Origin: Streptomyces globosus
GTDB taxonomy: Bacteria > Actinomycetota > Actinomycetes > Streptomycetales > Streptomycetaceae
Direction of reading: 5' to 3'
DNA: 64,000 nt
Assembly: GCF_003325375.1 (NCBI RefSeq)
Contig: NZ_CP030862.1
Span: 3,723,501-3,787,500 of the forward strand
Positions 14,631 to 24,700 of the stretch are shown piece after piece. Below the pieces are notes generated by a model. It worked only from the letters and a program-made list of their open reading frames with translations. It searched no databases and had not been told where the DNA came from. Positions within the stretch are counted from its first letter, which is position 1; each line of letters opens with the position of its first letter. The translations under genes were made by a program, and so were the position numbers.

Positions 14631-17306
14631 TCACGGCGGCGGGGGCAGGAGTCTGGGGAGGAGGTCCTCCGGGGCGGCGTCCAGGTGGAGCTGGAGCAGG
14701 CGGTGGGGGAAGAAGTAGCCGCTGTCGGTGCGGTGGAGGAGGACGCGCTGCTCCGCCGCGTCGAGGAAGCGCCGGTAGCGGTACGGGGTGCGGCCGCGCT
14801 GCGCGAGCACCGCGCGGACCGTCCAGTGGTGTACGACGGCCAGCCCGCCGAACCGGAAGCCGCGGATCACCGCGAACTGCCCGCCCAGCAGGGCCGCGGC
14901 GAACGCGGCCCTCCGCAGCGAGTCGCCGCCGGGCGCGGCCGCCGTGATCAGGGCGAGCAGGCCGAGGCCGGCTGCGGCCAGGCCCGCGAGGCCGTGGACC
15001 AGGCAGAAGCGGACCGAGCGGCGGACGCCTTCGTTCGGGCGGGGGCGGCGGTCCTGCAGCGACGGCTCGAACTGGTTTCCGAAGGCGTACAGGAAGCCGA
15101 GGAACACCGCGGCGGCCGGCGCGATCCACGCGGGCTGCGGGCACAGCAGCAGGACGACGTATCCGAGCAGGCAGATGAGCGCCACCGAGACGAGGCCGGA
15201 CAGCAGTCCGCGCGCGAGGTGGTACTTCAGCGGCGACGAGTAGATCATCAGCTCCTGCCGGAACCACGTCCACCGCATCTGCTCGACGGGCTGGAACACG
15301 GGCGTGAACGAGGCTTCGAGCTGGGTGAGGGCCACCCATGCGTAGGCGAGCCCCACGATCCAGCACCCTGGCGCCGTCAGGTCGGCCTCCACCACGAAGA
15401 CCAGCCAGCACAGGATGAGGACCATGGCGGGCGCGTTCGCCGCCATCGGCGCGGCGACCGCGCCGCGCTGCTCCACACGGGGGCCGCCGCCCCTGGCGAG
15501 GTGGTGCTTCTCCGACTGGTACGCCTGCGCCGCGACGTTCACCGCCATCGCCGCGGCGAGGGCCGCGGCGTCCCGCACGCTCGTGTCCAGCATCCCGGCC
15601 GGGACGGCCGCCGCCAGCCACACCACGGGCAGGCCGAGGGCCGCCACCGCCATCACGACGTTGGGGACGATCCGCGGCAGCACCTGCTCCGCGGGCGTCA
15701 GCCAGGTCAGGTCCAGGCGGTCCAGGTACAGCACGTGCTCCTTGCGTGCGGTGAGCATCCGCGCGAGGGAGGCCAGCCACGTGAGGGTGCGCTCCGGGTC
15801 CGCGTCCGGGCGGGGGCGCTCCCGGCGCAGGCACTCGCGGGTGTAGGCGTCGAGGATGCGGCCGCGGCGCTCGGCGAGGCTGCCCGGCGCACGCAGGTCG
15901 TCCGCCGGCCGGTAGCGGTAGGTGAGGCGGATGAAGTTCAGCATCATCGGCGACTGGAACAGCGGCCACAGGTCCGGATCGCCCTCCAGCGCGGCGTGCA
16001 CGTCGGCGAGGGCCCCCCGGTCCGCGGCGAGGAAGTCCTGCACGTCCCGGCGGGACGGAGGCAGCACCTCGACATAGCGCAGGGCACGCAGGTCCTGGGC
16101 GAGGCGGCGCAGGTCGGCCTCGTCCGTGCGGCAGCCGACCGCCATCCCGGGGCAGGAGCGGCGCAGCCGCCGCAGCTCGGCGACGCACCTGCTGCGCTCT
16201 GGTTCGGGCACCTCGTCCAGGCCGTCGAGGACGGGCACCAGCCGGTGCTCCTGCAGCCAGGTGCGGACGAGGATGCCGGAGACACCCCGGTACTGCTGGG
16301 CCATGGCGGCGGCGAGCCATTCCTCGACGGGTTCGCCCCGGTACGTGTCCAGCCGCAGGTAGACCGGGACGTGCCCGGCACTCCGGTCACAGGGCGCGTC
16401 CGGGGCGTCCGGGGTGTCCGGGGTGTCGAGCGCCTCCACTGCCAGCCGGTGGGCGAGAGCGGCGAGTTGGGTGGTCTTGCCCATGCCGGGGCGGCCCAGC
16501 AGCACCAGGTCGTCGGTGTCCTCGTAGAGGGCGCGGAGGGTGGCGGCCTGCGCGGGGACGGCCACGGGCTCGGCCCGCCGCGCCCGTCGGGACCGGCGGG
16601 CGCGGCCGGCGTGGCTGCGGTCGTGCTCGGGCGCGGTGAGGATCGCGAACCGCGGGGTGAGGTAGTGGTGGGCCTCGGCGCGCCCGAGTTCGACGGCCGT
16701 CCTGTCCCGGACCTGTTTGACGAGCCTGCGGCGCAGTTGGGCCGCGTACGCGTCCCTGCGGGAGCGGGCCGGCCAGGCGAGGACCGCGAGCAGCCAGGCC
16801 GCGACGGCCCGCAGGAGCCGGCGCACGGGGTAGCGGCGCAGGGCGGCGGCCGGGGCGTCCCCGGGCGGCGCCGGGGCCGGGGCCCGGTCGTCGTCGTCGA
16901 CGCCGGGCAGCGCAGCGGGGCGGGCGGACGGCACCGCTGCCCGGTCCGGTGCCGGAGCCCCTCCGGCTGCCGGGTCCTCGCACGGGGCGGGGTCCTGTTC
17001 GGCCCAGGCCCGGTGCCAGCGCGGCTCCCATTCGCGGGGGTCGCCGCCGAGCGCGGTGACCATGGAAAGGAACGGCGCCAGGCGGGGGCGGCGCTTGCCG
17101 GAGAAGGACTCCGAGACGTAGGGCGGGCTGAGGTTCGCGGCCCTGGCGAGGGCCGTGACCGTGGGGCGGTCGGCCGGCTCCCGGGCCTCGTACAGCTCGT
17201 CGTGGACGCGGCGCATCAGCTGCGCCCACACCCGCAACCCCGGTGCGGCCGCGGCCGGATCGGGGCGCTGCGGCCCCCGGGGGCGCGGGCCGGCACGTCC
17301 TGTCAT
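14631..17306 (-). CDS. HTH-NACHT NTPase with C-terminal membrane domain
   Basis: 891 residues. Residues about 25-90 form an XRE-like helix-turn-helix (VTALARAANLSPPYVSESFS). A basic, partly hydrophobic linker follows (about 155-190). The NACHT NTPase has Walker A LLGRPGMGKTT near 270 and Walker B LVPVLDGLDEVPE near 360. The C-terminal half (from about 545) has at least six hydrophobic helices, such as VVMAVAALGLPVVWLAAAVP. NACHT proteins are STAND switches; bacterial ones include phage-defence proteins, but this N-terminal HTH/C-terminal membrane form has no defined role that I know. ATG 17306; TGAACG repeats lie just upstream. No toxin or effector domain is recognised, other than the membrane part, which could be the effector. 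Confidence 0.88.
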   Translation of the reverse strand: MTGRAGPRPRGPQRPDPAAAAPGLRVWAQLMRRVHDELYEAREPADRPTVTALARAANLSPPYVSESFSGKRRPRLAPFLSMVTALGGDPREWEPRWHRAWAEQDPAPCEDPAAGGAPAPDRAAVPSARPAALPGVDDDDRAPAPAPPGDAPAAALRRYPVRRLLRAVAAWLLAVLAWPARSRRDAYAAQLRRRLVKQVRDRTAVELGRAEAHHYLTPRFAILTAPEHDRSHAGRARRSRRARRAEPVAVPAQAATLRALYEDTDDLVLLGRPGMGKTTQLAALAHRLAVEALDTPDTPDAPDAPCDRSAGHVPVYLRLDTYRGEPVEEWLAAAMAQQYRGVSGILVRTWLQEHRLVPVLDGLDEVPEPERSRCVAELRRLRRSCPGMAVGCRTDEADLRRLAQDLRALRYVEVLPPSRRDVQDFLAADRGALADVHAALEGDPDLWPLFQSPMMLNFIRLTYRYRPADDLRAPGSLAERRGRILDAYTRECLRRERPRPDADPERTLTWLASLARMLTARKEHVLYLDRLDLTWLTPAEQVLPRIVPNVVMAVAALGLPVVWLAAAVPAGMLDTSVRDAAALAAAMAVNVAAQAYQSEKHHLARGGGPRVEQRGAVAAPMAANAPAMVLILCWLVFVVEADLTAPGCWIVGLAYAWVALTQLEASFTPVFQPVEQMRWTWFRQELMIYSSPLKYHLARGLLSGLVSVALICLLGYVVLLLCPQPAWIAPAAAVFLGFLYAFGNQFEPSLQDRRPRPNEGVRRSVRFCLVHGLAGLAAAGLGLLALITAAAPGGDSLRRAAFAAALLGGQFAVIRGFRFGGLAVVHHWTVRAVLAQRGRTPYRYRRFLDAAEQRVLLHRTDSGYFFPHRLLQLHLDAAPEDLLPRLLPPPP

Positions 17307-17327
17307 CCGCTCTCCTCTTTCACGAGC

Positions 17328-17351
17328 CGTTCACTGCCGTTCATTCGTTCA
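17328..17351 (-). promoter_or_regulatory. Three TGAACG direct repeats
   Basis: CGTTCA occurs at 17328-17333, 17338-17343 and 17346-17351 (TGAACG on the gene's strand), 20-45 bp upstream of the NACHT start. It is a possible operator, perhaps for the protein's own HTH; inference. Confidence 0.4.
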
Positions 17352-17569
17352 CCGCTGCCCGGAAGGCCTGGTCGCCGGGGTGCGGCGGGCCGTAGAACGG
17401 TGGTCGCCGGGACCGTTCGGGGCCGGCCGGCGCAGACGGCCGCGGGGTCCGCGGCGCGCCGCGCGGGGCGTCCGCGTCCCGCTTCGACACACCCATCTTG
17501 GCCATCGCGGCGCCGTTTGTACGGCTGGTTGCCAACTCCGGAAGAACCGCCGCCGATCAAGGAGTTCCC

Positions 17570-17890
17570 ATGAGCCTGCACACAACCGTGACACGTGTCC
17601 TCCCCTCCCTCGGCGGCCTCGCGGCCGCGGGGGCGGGCGTGCTGGCCGACGCCCCCTGGTGGCTGGTGGGCGTGCTGGGGTTCGCGGCGCTGCTGGTGCT
17701 GCGGGCGGAGGCGCTCGTCAACGCCCGGAACGAGGCGCGGCGCGGGTCGCACGAGCACCGGCTCCTCGCGACGGTGTCCGGACGGCAGGCGCTGGACTAC
17801 CTCACGGAGGTCAGGCGCGCCCAGGCCGGGCCGGCGGCCGCTCCGGGGCCCGGGGCGGAGGGCGGGGCGGCCGGGGGCGGCACCGCCTGA
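17570..17890 (+). CDS. Small membrane protein
   Basis: 106 residues. Two adjacent hydrophobic segments (SLGGLAAAGAGVLADAPWWLVGVLGFAALLVL overall; split around the Asp-Ala-Pro turn) are followed by a soluble helix (EHRLLATVSGRQALDYLTEV) and an Ala/Gly/Pro tail. ATG 17570 follows AAGGAG. It is divergent from the NACHT gene with a 263-bp spacer. Not recognised. The frame continues open for 38 codons beyond the stop (see findings). Confidence 0.65.
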   Translation: MSLHTTVTRVLPSLGGLAAAGAGVLADAPWWLVGVLGFAALLVLRAEALVNARNEARRGSHEHRLLATVSGRQALDYLTEVRRAQAGPAAAPGPGAEGGAAGGGTA

Positions 17891-18163
17891 GGGCGGGTCA
17901 GGAGGAAGGGCAACACCGCGGCGGCCCGCGCGGCGCGCGCCAAGGCCGACGCGTACAAGAAGGCCCACGACCGCCTCGTCGCCTGCGAGCCCGGCGTGCG
18001 CTGCTGATGCCGTGACAGCCGTCGGCCGGGGCCCGACCCGGACGGCGGCACCGGACTCGGCGGCAGGCGCGACACGGCAGCGGCAGGGGCCGATGGCAGC
18101 CCCGGAGGCCTCTGCTGCTGGTTGGGTGAGGGGGCAGATCCCCCCCACCCGAGGATGGATGCC

Positions 18164-18355
18164 ATGAGCGACGGGAAACAGCCCGGCGAGCCCACTGCCC
18201 GGCGCATGCGCGAGGAGGCCGAGGAGCTGGAGCTGGCCGCCCAGCACGCCTCCGACCCGGAGGAACGCCGGCGCCTTACCGACGAGGCCCTGCGCATCCG
18301 GGAGCGGATCGAGCGGGAGAGCGGTCCGGAAGGCGCGACCATGGACCCCATGTGA
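18164..18355 (+). CDS. DUF6381-family small protein
   Basis: 63 residues, helical and charged: ARRMREEAEELELAAQHASD then PEERRRLTDEALRIRERIE. From memory this fits the Streptomyces DUF6381 family. It looks like a helical hairpin or coiled coil and is cytoplasmic. ATG 18164, with GAGG about 9 bp upstream. A strong terminator follows at 18376-18406. Function unknown. Confidence 0.75.
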   Translation: MSDGKQPGEPTARRMREEAEELELAAQHASDPEERRRLTDEALRIRERIERESGPEGATMDPM

Positions 18356-18375
18356 TCCGGCCGTTCCGCTGCGGG

Positions 18376-18406
18376 AGACCGCGGCCGCGCGCGGCGGCCG
18401 CGGTCT
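18376..18406. terminator. Terminator hairpin before the synthase operon
   Basis: Perfect 13-bp arms (AGACCGCGGCCGC, 18376-18388; complement 18394-18406) with a 5-nt loop. It isolates the lipid/polyketide operon from upstream transcription. Confidence 0.85.
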
Positions 18407-18596
18407 GCCGCATTTCTGGCTACTGACCAGTCACTTCGTGTTTTTGCGCCGACCTCCGCACTACGGCGAATTCACGCCGATCGGCTGCCCGGATTCCCTC
18501 GTGCGGCGTTTCCCCGGGTGGCGCCCGCTCAACCCCCTCCGGCCCGGCGCCGAACGTCCGCTCCCGCACCGACCGCCCCGGATCAGGTACGCAGCG

Positions 18597-18625
18597 TTGA
18601 CCCTTCAGTAACTTGGCGCTAGCTT
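18597..18625 (+). promoter_or_regulatory. HrdB-type promoter of the synthase operon
   Basis: TTGACC (18597-18602), a 17-bp spacer, then TAGCTT (18620-18625). This matches the TTGAC-N17-TANNNT consensus for principal-sigma promoters. The predicted start near 18632 gives a leader of about 115 nt. Confidence 0.65.
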
Positions 18626-18747
18626 CGCTTCGTTCACCGAAAGGCCCGAATTACCGTTCCGGGCTCGCGCGACCTTGTGCCTTCCCGCGGCCTTCGTCCT
18701 GGCCGACATTCCCCCACCGGGCAACGCCATCGCATATTCGGAGAATT

Positions 18748-21700
18748 ATGACGCCGGCAGAGCACGTCATCGGAGTGACCCCCTTCGGCGAACCCGATGC
18801 CCGCCTCGCGGCCGCGGTCACCCGCGGCGGCGGACTGGGTGTCCTGGACCTCGGATCCGGTGACCGGGCCGCCCGTGCGGCCCTGGCCGACCTGCGGGGC
18901 TGGCTGCCCGGGCGGTTCGGGGTGCGGGTCGGCCCGCGCTGCCGATTACGCCCGGGGGACGCGGCCGGGCTGCTCGGCGGCCCCGGCGGACCCCGTACGG
19001 TGCTCCTCGCCGAAGGATCCGCGGTGCGGCCCGCGGACGTGCCGCCCGGGGTGCGGGTGCTGGCCGAGGCCACCGGCCTGGCCGAGGCACGGGCCGCGCT
19101 GGACGCGGGCGCGCACGGCCTGGTCGCCCGCGGCAGCGAATGCGGCGGCCGCATCGGCGAACTCGGCACGTTCGTCCTGTTGCAGCAGCTCCTGGACGCC
19201 GCCGGCCCCGACGGGCCGCCCGTGTGGGCCTGCGGGGGCATCGCTCCGGGCACGGCCGCCGCGGCCGTCGCCGGCGGAGCCGCGGGCGTCGTCCTCGACA
19301 CGCAGCTGGCGCTTCTCGCGGAGTCGGCGCTCCCCGCGGCCGTGGCGGCCGTACTGCGCCCGCTGGACGGCTCCGAGACCACCGAGCTGGGCGGCCACCG
19401 CTTCCTGCACCGGCGCCGGGCCGCGGCCCCTCCGCCCGGCGCGCCGCCCCTCGACCTGCCCGACGACCCGGACCGGATCGCCTCCCTGCTCGGCGGCCGG
19501 GACCCCGACACCCAGCTCCTCCCGGTCGGGCAGGACGCCCCCCTGGCCGCCGTGTTCGCCGACCGCCACCGGGACGCCGCCGGCGCCGTGCGCGCCGTCG
19601 CCGAAGCCGTCCGCGCCGCGACCGCCGACGGCGCCGCAGGCCGCGCCCTCGCCGCCGGCTCCCCCATGAGCCGCGCCCTCGGCACCCGCCTGCCGATCGC
19701 CCAGGGGCCGATGACGCGGGTCAGCGACGGGGCGGACTTCGCCCGCGCCGTCTCCGACGGCGGCGCCCTGCCGTTCCTCGCCCTCGCCCTCGCCGGCCGC
19801 GAGCAGGCCGCCGCCCTGCTCGCCGAGGCGGCCGCCGCCCTGGACGGCCGCCCCTGGGGGGTGGGCGTCCTCGGCTTCGCCCCCGAGGAGACCCGCGCCG
19901 CCCAGCTCGAAGCGGTACGCGCGCACCGGCCCAGCCATGCCGTCATCGCCGGCGGCCGGCCCTCGCAGGCCCGCGCCCTGGAAGCCGACGGCATAAGGAC
20001 GTTCCTCCACGCCCCCTCCCCCGGACTGCTGCGCCAGTACCTCGCCGAGGGAGCGCGCCGGTTCGTCTTCGAGGGCGCCGAATGCGGCGGCCACGTCGGA
20101 CCGCGCAACAGCTTCCCGCTGTGGGAGGCGCAGACCCGGGTCCTGCTCGACCACCTGGCCGGGGACCCCGGCGCCGCGCCCGCCCTGGAGGTGTTCTTCG
20201 CCGGCGGCGTGCACGACGCCCGCTCCGCCGCCATGGTCGCCGCCCTGGCCGCGCCGCTCAGCGCCCGCGGGTGCGCGGTCGGCGTCCTGATGGGCACCGC
20301 CTACCTGTTCACGCGGGAGGCCGTCGCCCACGGCGCCGTACGGCCCCTGTTCCAACGGCAGGTGCTGGCCGCCGAGCGGACAGCGCTGCTGCGGACGGCT
20401 CCCGGGCACGCCACCCGGTGCGTGCCGAGCCCGTTCAGCGAGGGGTTCCGGATGCTTGCGGCGGAGCTGCGCGCCGGCGGTGCGCCCGAGCGGGAGGTGT
20501 GGGAGCGTCTGGAGCGGCTGAACGTCGGCCGGCTGCGGCTGGCGAGCAAGGGCGTCGAGCGCACCGCCGCCGGCACGACGGCGCCCGTCGACGAGGAACG
20601 CCAGTACGCCGAGGGCATGTTCATGGCCGGACAGGCCGCGGTGCTGCGGGACTGCGCGACGACCGTCGCCGAGCTGCACGAGTCCGTCACCGCGGGCGCC
20701 GCGGCCTTCCTGGAGCGGCGGCGTGCCGCCCTGCGGGCCGCGGCACCGGACCGGGCGGGCGCCGGGTCCGGCGGGCGTGCGCCCGCACCGCTGGACATCG
20801 CCGTGGTCGGCATGGCCTGCGTGTTCCCCGGGGCGCCGGACCTCGCCGCGTTCTGGGCGCAGGTCCTGGACGGCCGCGACGCCGTCACCGAGGTGCCCGC
20901 GGAGCGCTGGGACCCGGACGTGCACTGCTCCCCCGGCCCCGACGGCAGCGGCCCGGCCAGCGCCTCCCGGTGGGGCGGCTTCCTGCCCCGCATCCCCTTC
21001 GACCCGCTGCGCTACGGCATCCCCCCGGCCTCGCTCGGCAGCATCGAACCGGTGCAGCTGCTCGCACTGGAGGTGTCCCGGCGCGCCCTGGAGGACGCCG
21101 GCCGCGGCGAGGGCGGCCGGCCCTTCGACCGGGCGCGGACCGGCGTGGTGTTCGGGACCGAGGCGGGCAGCGACCTGTCGAACGCCGCCACGCTGCGGAC
21201 CGTGCTGCCGTCCTACTACGGGCGGGTGCCGGCCGGGCTGGACGGGCAGCTGCCCCGGCTCACCGAGGACACCTTCCCCGGCGTGCTCGCCAACGTCGTC
21301 GCCGGGCGGGTGGCGAACCGCCTCGACCTGCGCGGCCCCAACCACACCGTGGACGCCGCCTGTGCCTCGTCGCTGGCCGCGCTCGACGCCGCCTGCAAGG
21401 AACTCGTCCTCGGGACGAGCGACATGATGCTCTGCGGCGGCGCCGACCTCCACAACGGCATCAACGACTACGCCCTCTTCACCTCCGTCCGCGCCCTGTC
21501 CCCGACCGGGCGCTCCCGCGCGTTCGACCGGTCCGCGGACGGCATCGCCCTCGGCGAGGGCGTCGCCTGCGTCGTCCTGAAGCGCCTCGCGGACGCGGAG
21601 CGGGACGGGGACCGCGTGTACGCGGTGGTCAAGGCAGTCGGCGCGTCCAGCGACGGCCGCTCGCTGGGGCTGACCGCGCCCCGGCCGGAGGGGCAGCGCG

Positions 21701-24700
21701 CCGCGCTGGAGCGCGCGTACCGGGGCTCCGGCGTGTCCCCGGCCGACGTCGGGCTGGTGGAGGCGCACGGCACCGGCACCGTGGTCGGCGACCGTACGGA
21801 ACTCCGGGTGCTGACGGAGGTGTTCGAGGCGGCCGGCGCCCGCGCGGGGAGCTGTGTGCTCGGGTCGGTCAAATCGCAGATCGGGCACACGAAGTGCGCC
21901 GCCGGGCTGGCCGGCCTGGTCAAGACGGCGCTCGCCCTGCACACGGGGGTACGGCCCCCGACCCTCCACCTGTCGAGACCGGACCCCGCCTGGCAGGCGG
22001 GCGCGAGCCCCTTCGTGTTCCACCGCGAGGCACTGCCCTGGCCGGCCGCCCCCGGGCGGCGGTACGCGGGGCTGAGCGCCTTCGGCTTCGGCGGCACCAA
22101 CTTCCACGCGGTACTGGCCGGCCACGACGCAGGCGGGCCGCCGCCGGAGCACACCCGGGACGAGTGGCCGGCCGAGCTGTTCCTGTTCCGCGGGACCGAC
22201 ACCGCGGCGGCCCGCCGGGCGGCGGCCGACCTGCTGGAGGCCGCCGACGCGGCGGCGCGCGGGGAGACCCCGTGGCGCCTGCGCGACCTGGCCGCCACGG
22301 CGGCGGGCCGAGCCGCGCGGGCGCGGGGCGGCATCCGCATCGCCTTCACGGCACGGGACCTCGCGGAGCTGTGCCGGCTGCTGCGCGCCGCGGCGGACGG
22401 GGCCGGGGCGGACGCTGCGGCCGGGGCCGCCCCCGGCGGACGGGTGTACCGGGCTGAGGGGGACGGGGCCGGCGGCGCCGGCCGCACCGTCTTCCTCTTC
22501 CCCGGGCAGGGCAGCCAGCGGCCCGGTATGTCCGCGCACCTCTTCACCGCCTTTCCCGGCCTCGGGCGGCTGCTCCGCGCGGACGCCGGCGGCCGGGCCG
22601 CGGCGGCGCTGTACCCCCCGGCCGCGTTCGACGACGCCGCTCGCGAGGAGATGCGGCGCGCCCTCACCGACACGCGGGCCGCGCAGCCGGCCCTCGGCAT
22701 GGTGGAGCTCGCCGCGTACGAGCTCCTCGCCCGCTGCGGGATCCGTCCCGACATGGCGGCCGGCCACAGCTACGGCGAGCTGGTCGCCCTCTGCGCCGCC
22801 GGAGTCGTCGACGCGGAGGCGCTGCCGCGGCTGAGTTCGGCGCGCGCCGCGGCCATCCTCGACGCGGTCGGCGCCGATCCCGGGGCGATGGCGGCGGTGG
22901 CGGCCGCACCGGAGGACATCGGGCGGGTGCTGGGCGGCCCGCCGCTGCCCGGGGGGCTGGTCGTCGCCAATCACAACGCGCCCCGGCAGTGCGTCCTTTC
23001 GGGGCCGACGCCGGCGGTCGAGGCGGCCGTGCGCCGGCTGGGGGAGGCCGGGCTCGGCGTGAAGCGGCTGCCGGTGGCGTGCGCCTTCCACAGTCCGCTC
23101 GTCGCCGCGGCCGGGCAGCCCTTCGGCCGCGCCCTCGCCGAACAGCACCTGCACGAGCCGGAGTTCGAGGTGTGGGCCAACCGCACCGCCCGCCCCTACC
23201 CGGCCGGCCCGGATGCGGTGCGCGGGGAGCTCGCCGCCCAGATCGGGGCGCCGGTGCGGTTCGCGGAGCAGATCGAGGCGATGTACGCGGCCGGGGCCCG
23301 GACCTTCGTCGAGGTCGGTCCGGGGTGTGTGCTGACCCGGCTCGTCTCGGACGTCCTGGCCGGCCGGCCGCACCGGACCGTCGCCTGCGAGCCGCGGCCC
23401 GACAGCGGCCTGGCCGGCTTCCTCGACGCGGTCGCCCGCCTCGCGGCCGCCGGGCTGCCGGTGGCCGCCGACTGGATGTTCCGCGGGCGGGACGCCGTCG
23501 ACACCGACCGGGCCCCCGCCCCGCGCACCCCCGGCTGGACGGTGGACGGGCACCTCGTCCGCACCGCCTCCGGCGACCCGCTCCCCGGCGCCCTGGCGCC
23601 GGCCCGACCCGTTGTGGAGGCACCTGTGGCGACGAACCCCGGAGAGGCGGCGCCGGGTGCGCCGGACGCGCTGGTCGCCGAGTTCCTGCGCAGCAGCCGG
23701 GAGGTGATCGCCGCGCAGCGGGACGTCCTGCTGGCCTACTTCGGCGGCACGGTGGAGGCGGCCCCGGGGGCCGCCGGGCCCCAGTCCCTGCCGCTGCCGG
23801 TGCCGCTGCCGGTGCCGGTGCCGCTGCCGGAGTACGGGTCCGGTCAGGCGGCCGCTGCCGGAGCCGACCGCGGCCGCATCGGCAGGGGGCCGGCGCGGGA
23901 TGCTGCGGCCGAGCGGGCAGCCGGCGACGGCGAAACGATCCTGCGGACGGTCCTGGAGCTGATCGCCGAACGCACCGGCTATCCCCTCGACATGGTCGAG
24001 CCGGACCTCGACCTGGAGTCCGACCTCAGCGTCGACTCGATCAAGCGCGCCGAGATCGCCGGTGAACTCGCCCGCAGGCTCGCCCCCGCGGACGCCGCCG
24101 GGCCCATGGCGCTGGACGACGCGGAACTGGAGGAACTGGCGCGAGCGCGCACGGCGACCGCGATCGCCGCCTGGCTGGCCGCCCGTGCGACCGCCACCGC
24201 GCCCGCCGACGCGCCTGGCCCCGCGCCCGGCCCTGGCTCCGGTGCTGCGGAGGAACCCGGGGCCGGCCCGGGAGCGGGCCACCCGGTCGACGACGCCCTT
24301 GCCGACGCCCCCGCGGCCGCGGCCGGTGCGGTGACTGCCGCCGGGGCACGTGCCGCCGCCGGCGCGACGCCCGATCCCGTGGGGGCTGCGCCGCGGCGGT
24401 ACCGGGTCGTGCAGGCGGAGGTCGTGGGCCCCCGGCCCGGGCCCCCGGACCTTGCCGGAAGCCGCTGGGCGGTCCTCGGCGACGGGGCCGGTGCGTGGCG
24501 CGGTACGGCCGCCCGGCTGGCGGCGGTGCTGGACGCGCAGGGTGCCCTCCGGGTGGATCCCGGTGAAGGCGGCGACGGCTTGGCCGTGGCGGACGGCGCC
24601 CTCGACGGTGTCGTCGTACTGGACGCGCTCGGTGAGGCGGGCGGGCGGGCCTTCCTGCCGGACGGGTTCGGTGTCGTACGGGCGGTGCTGCGCGCCGGTG

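Larger units (their letters stand above)
18356..18747 (+). other. Upstream region of the synthase operon
   Basis: 392 bp without a gene. It holds the terminator at 18376-18406, a comparatively AT-rich stretch at 18410-18480, the promoter at 18597-18625 and a leader of roughly 115 nt ending in the RBS GGAGAA. No other strong inverted repeat was seen. The relatively low GC fits a regulated promoter region. Confidence 0.6.
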
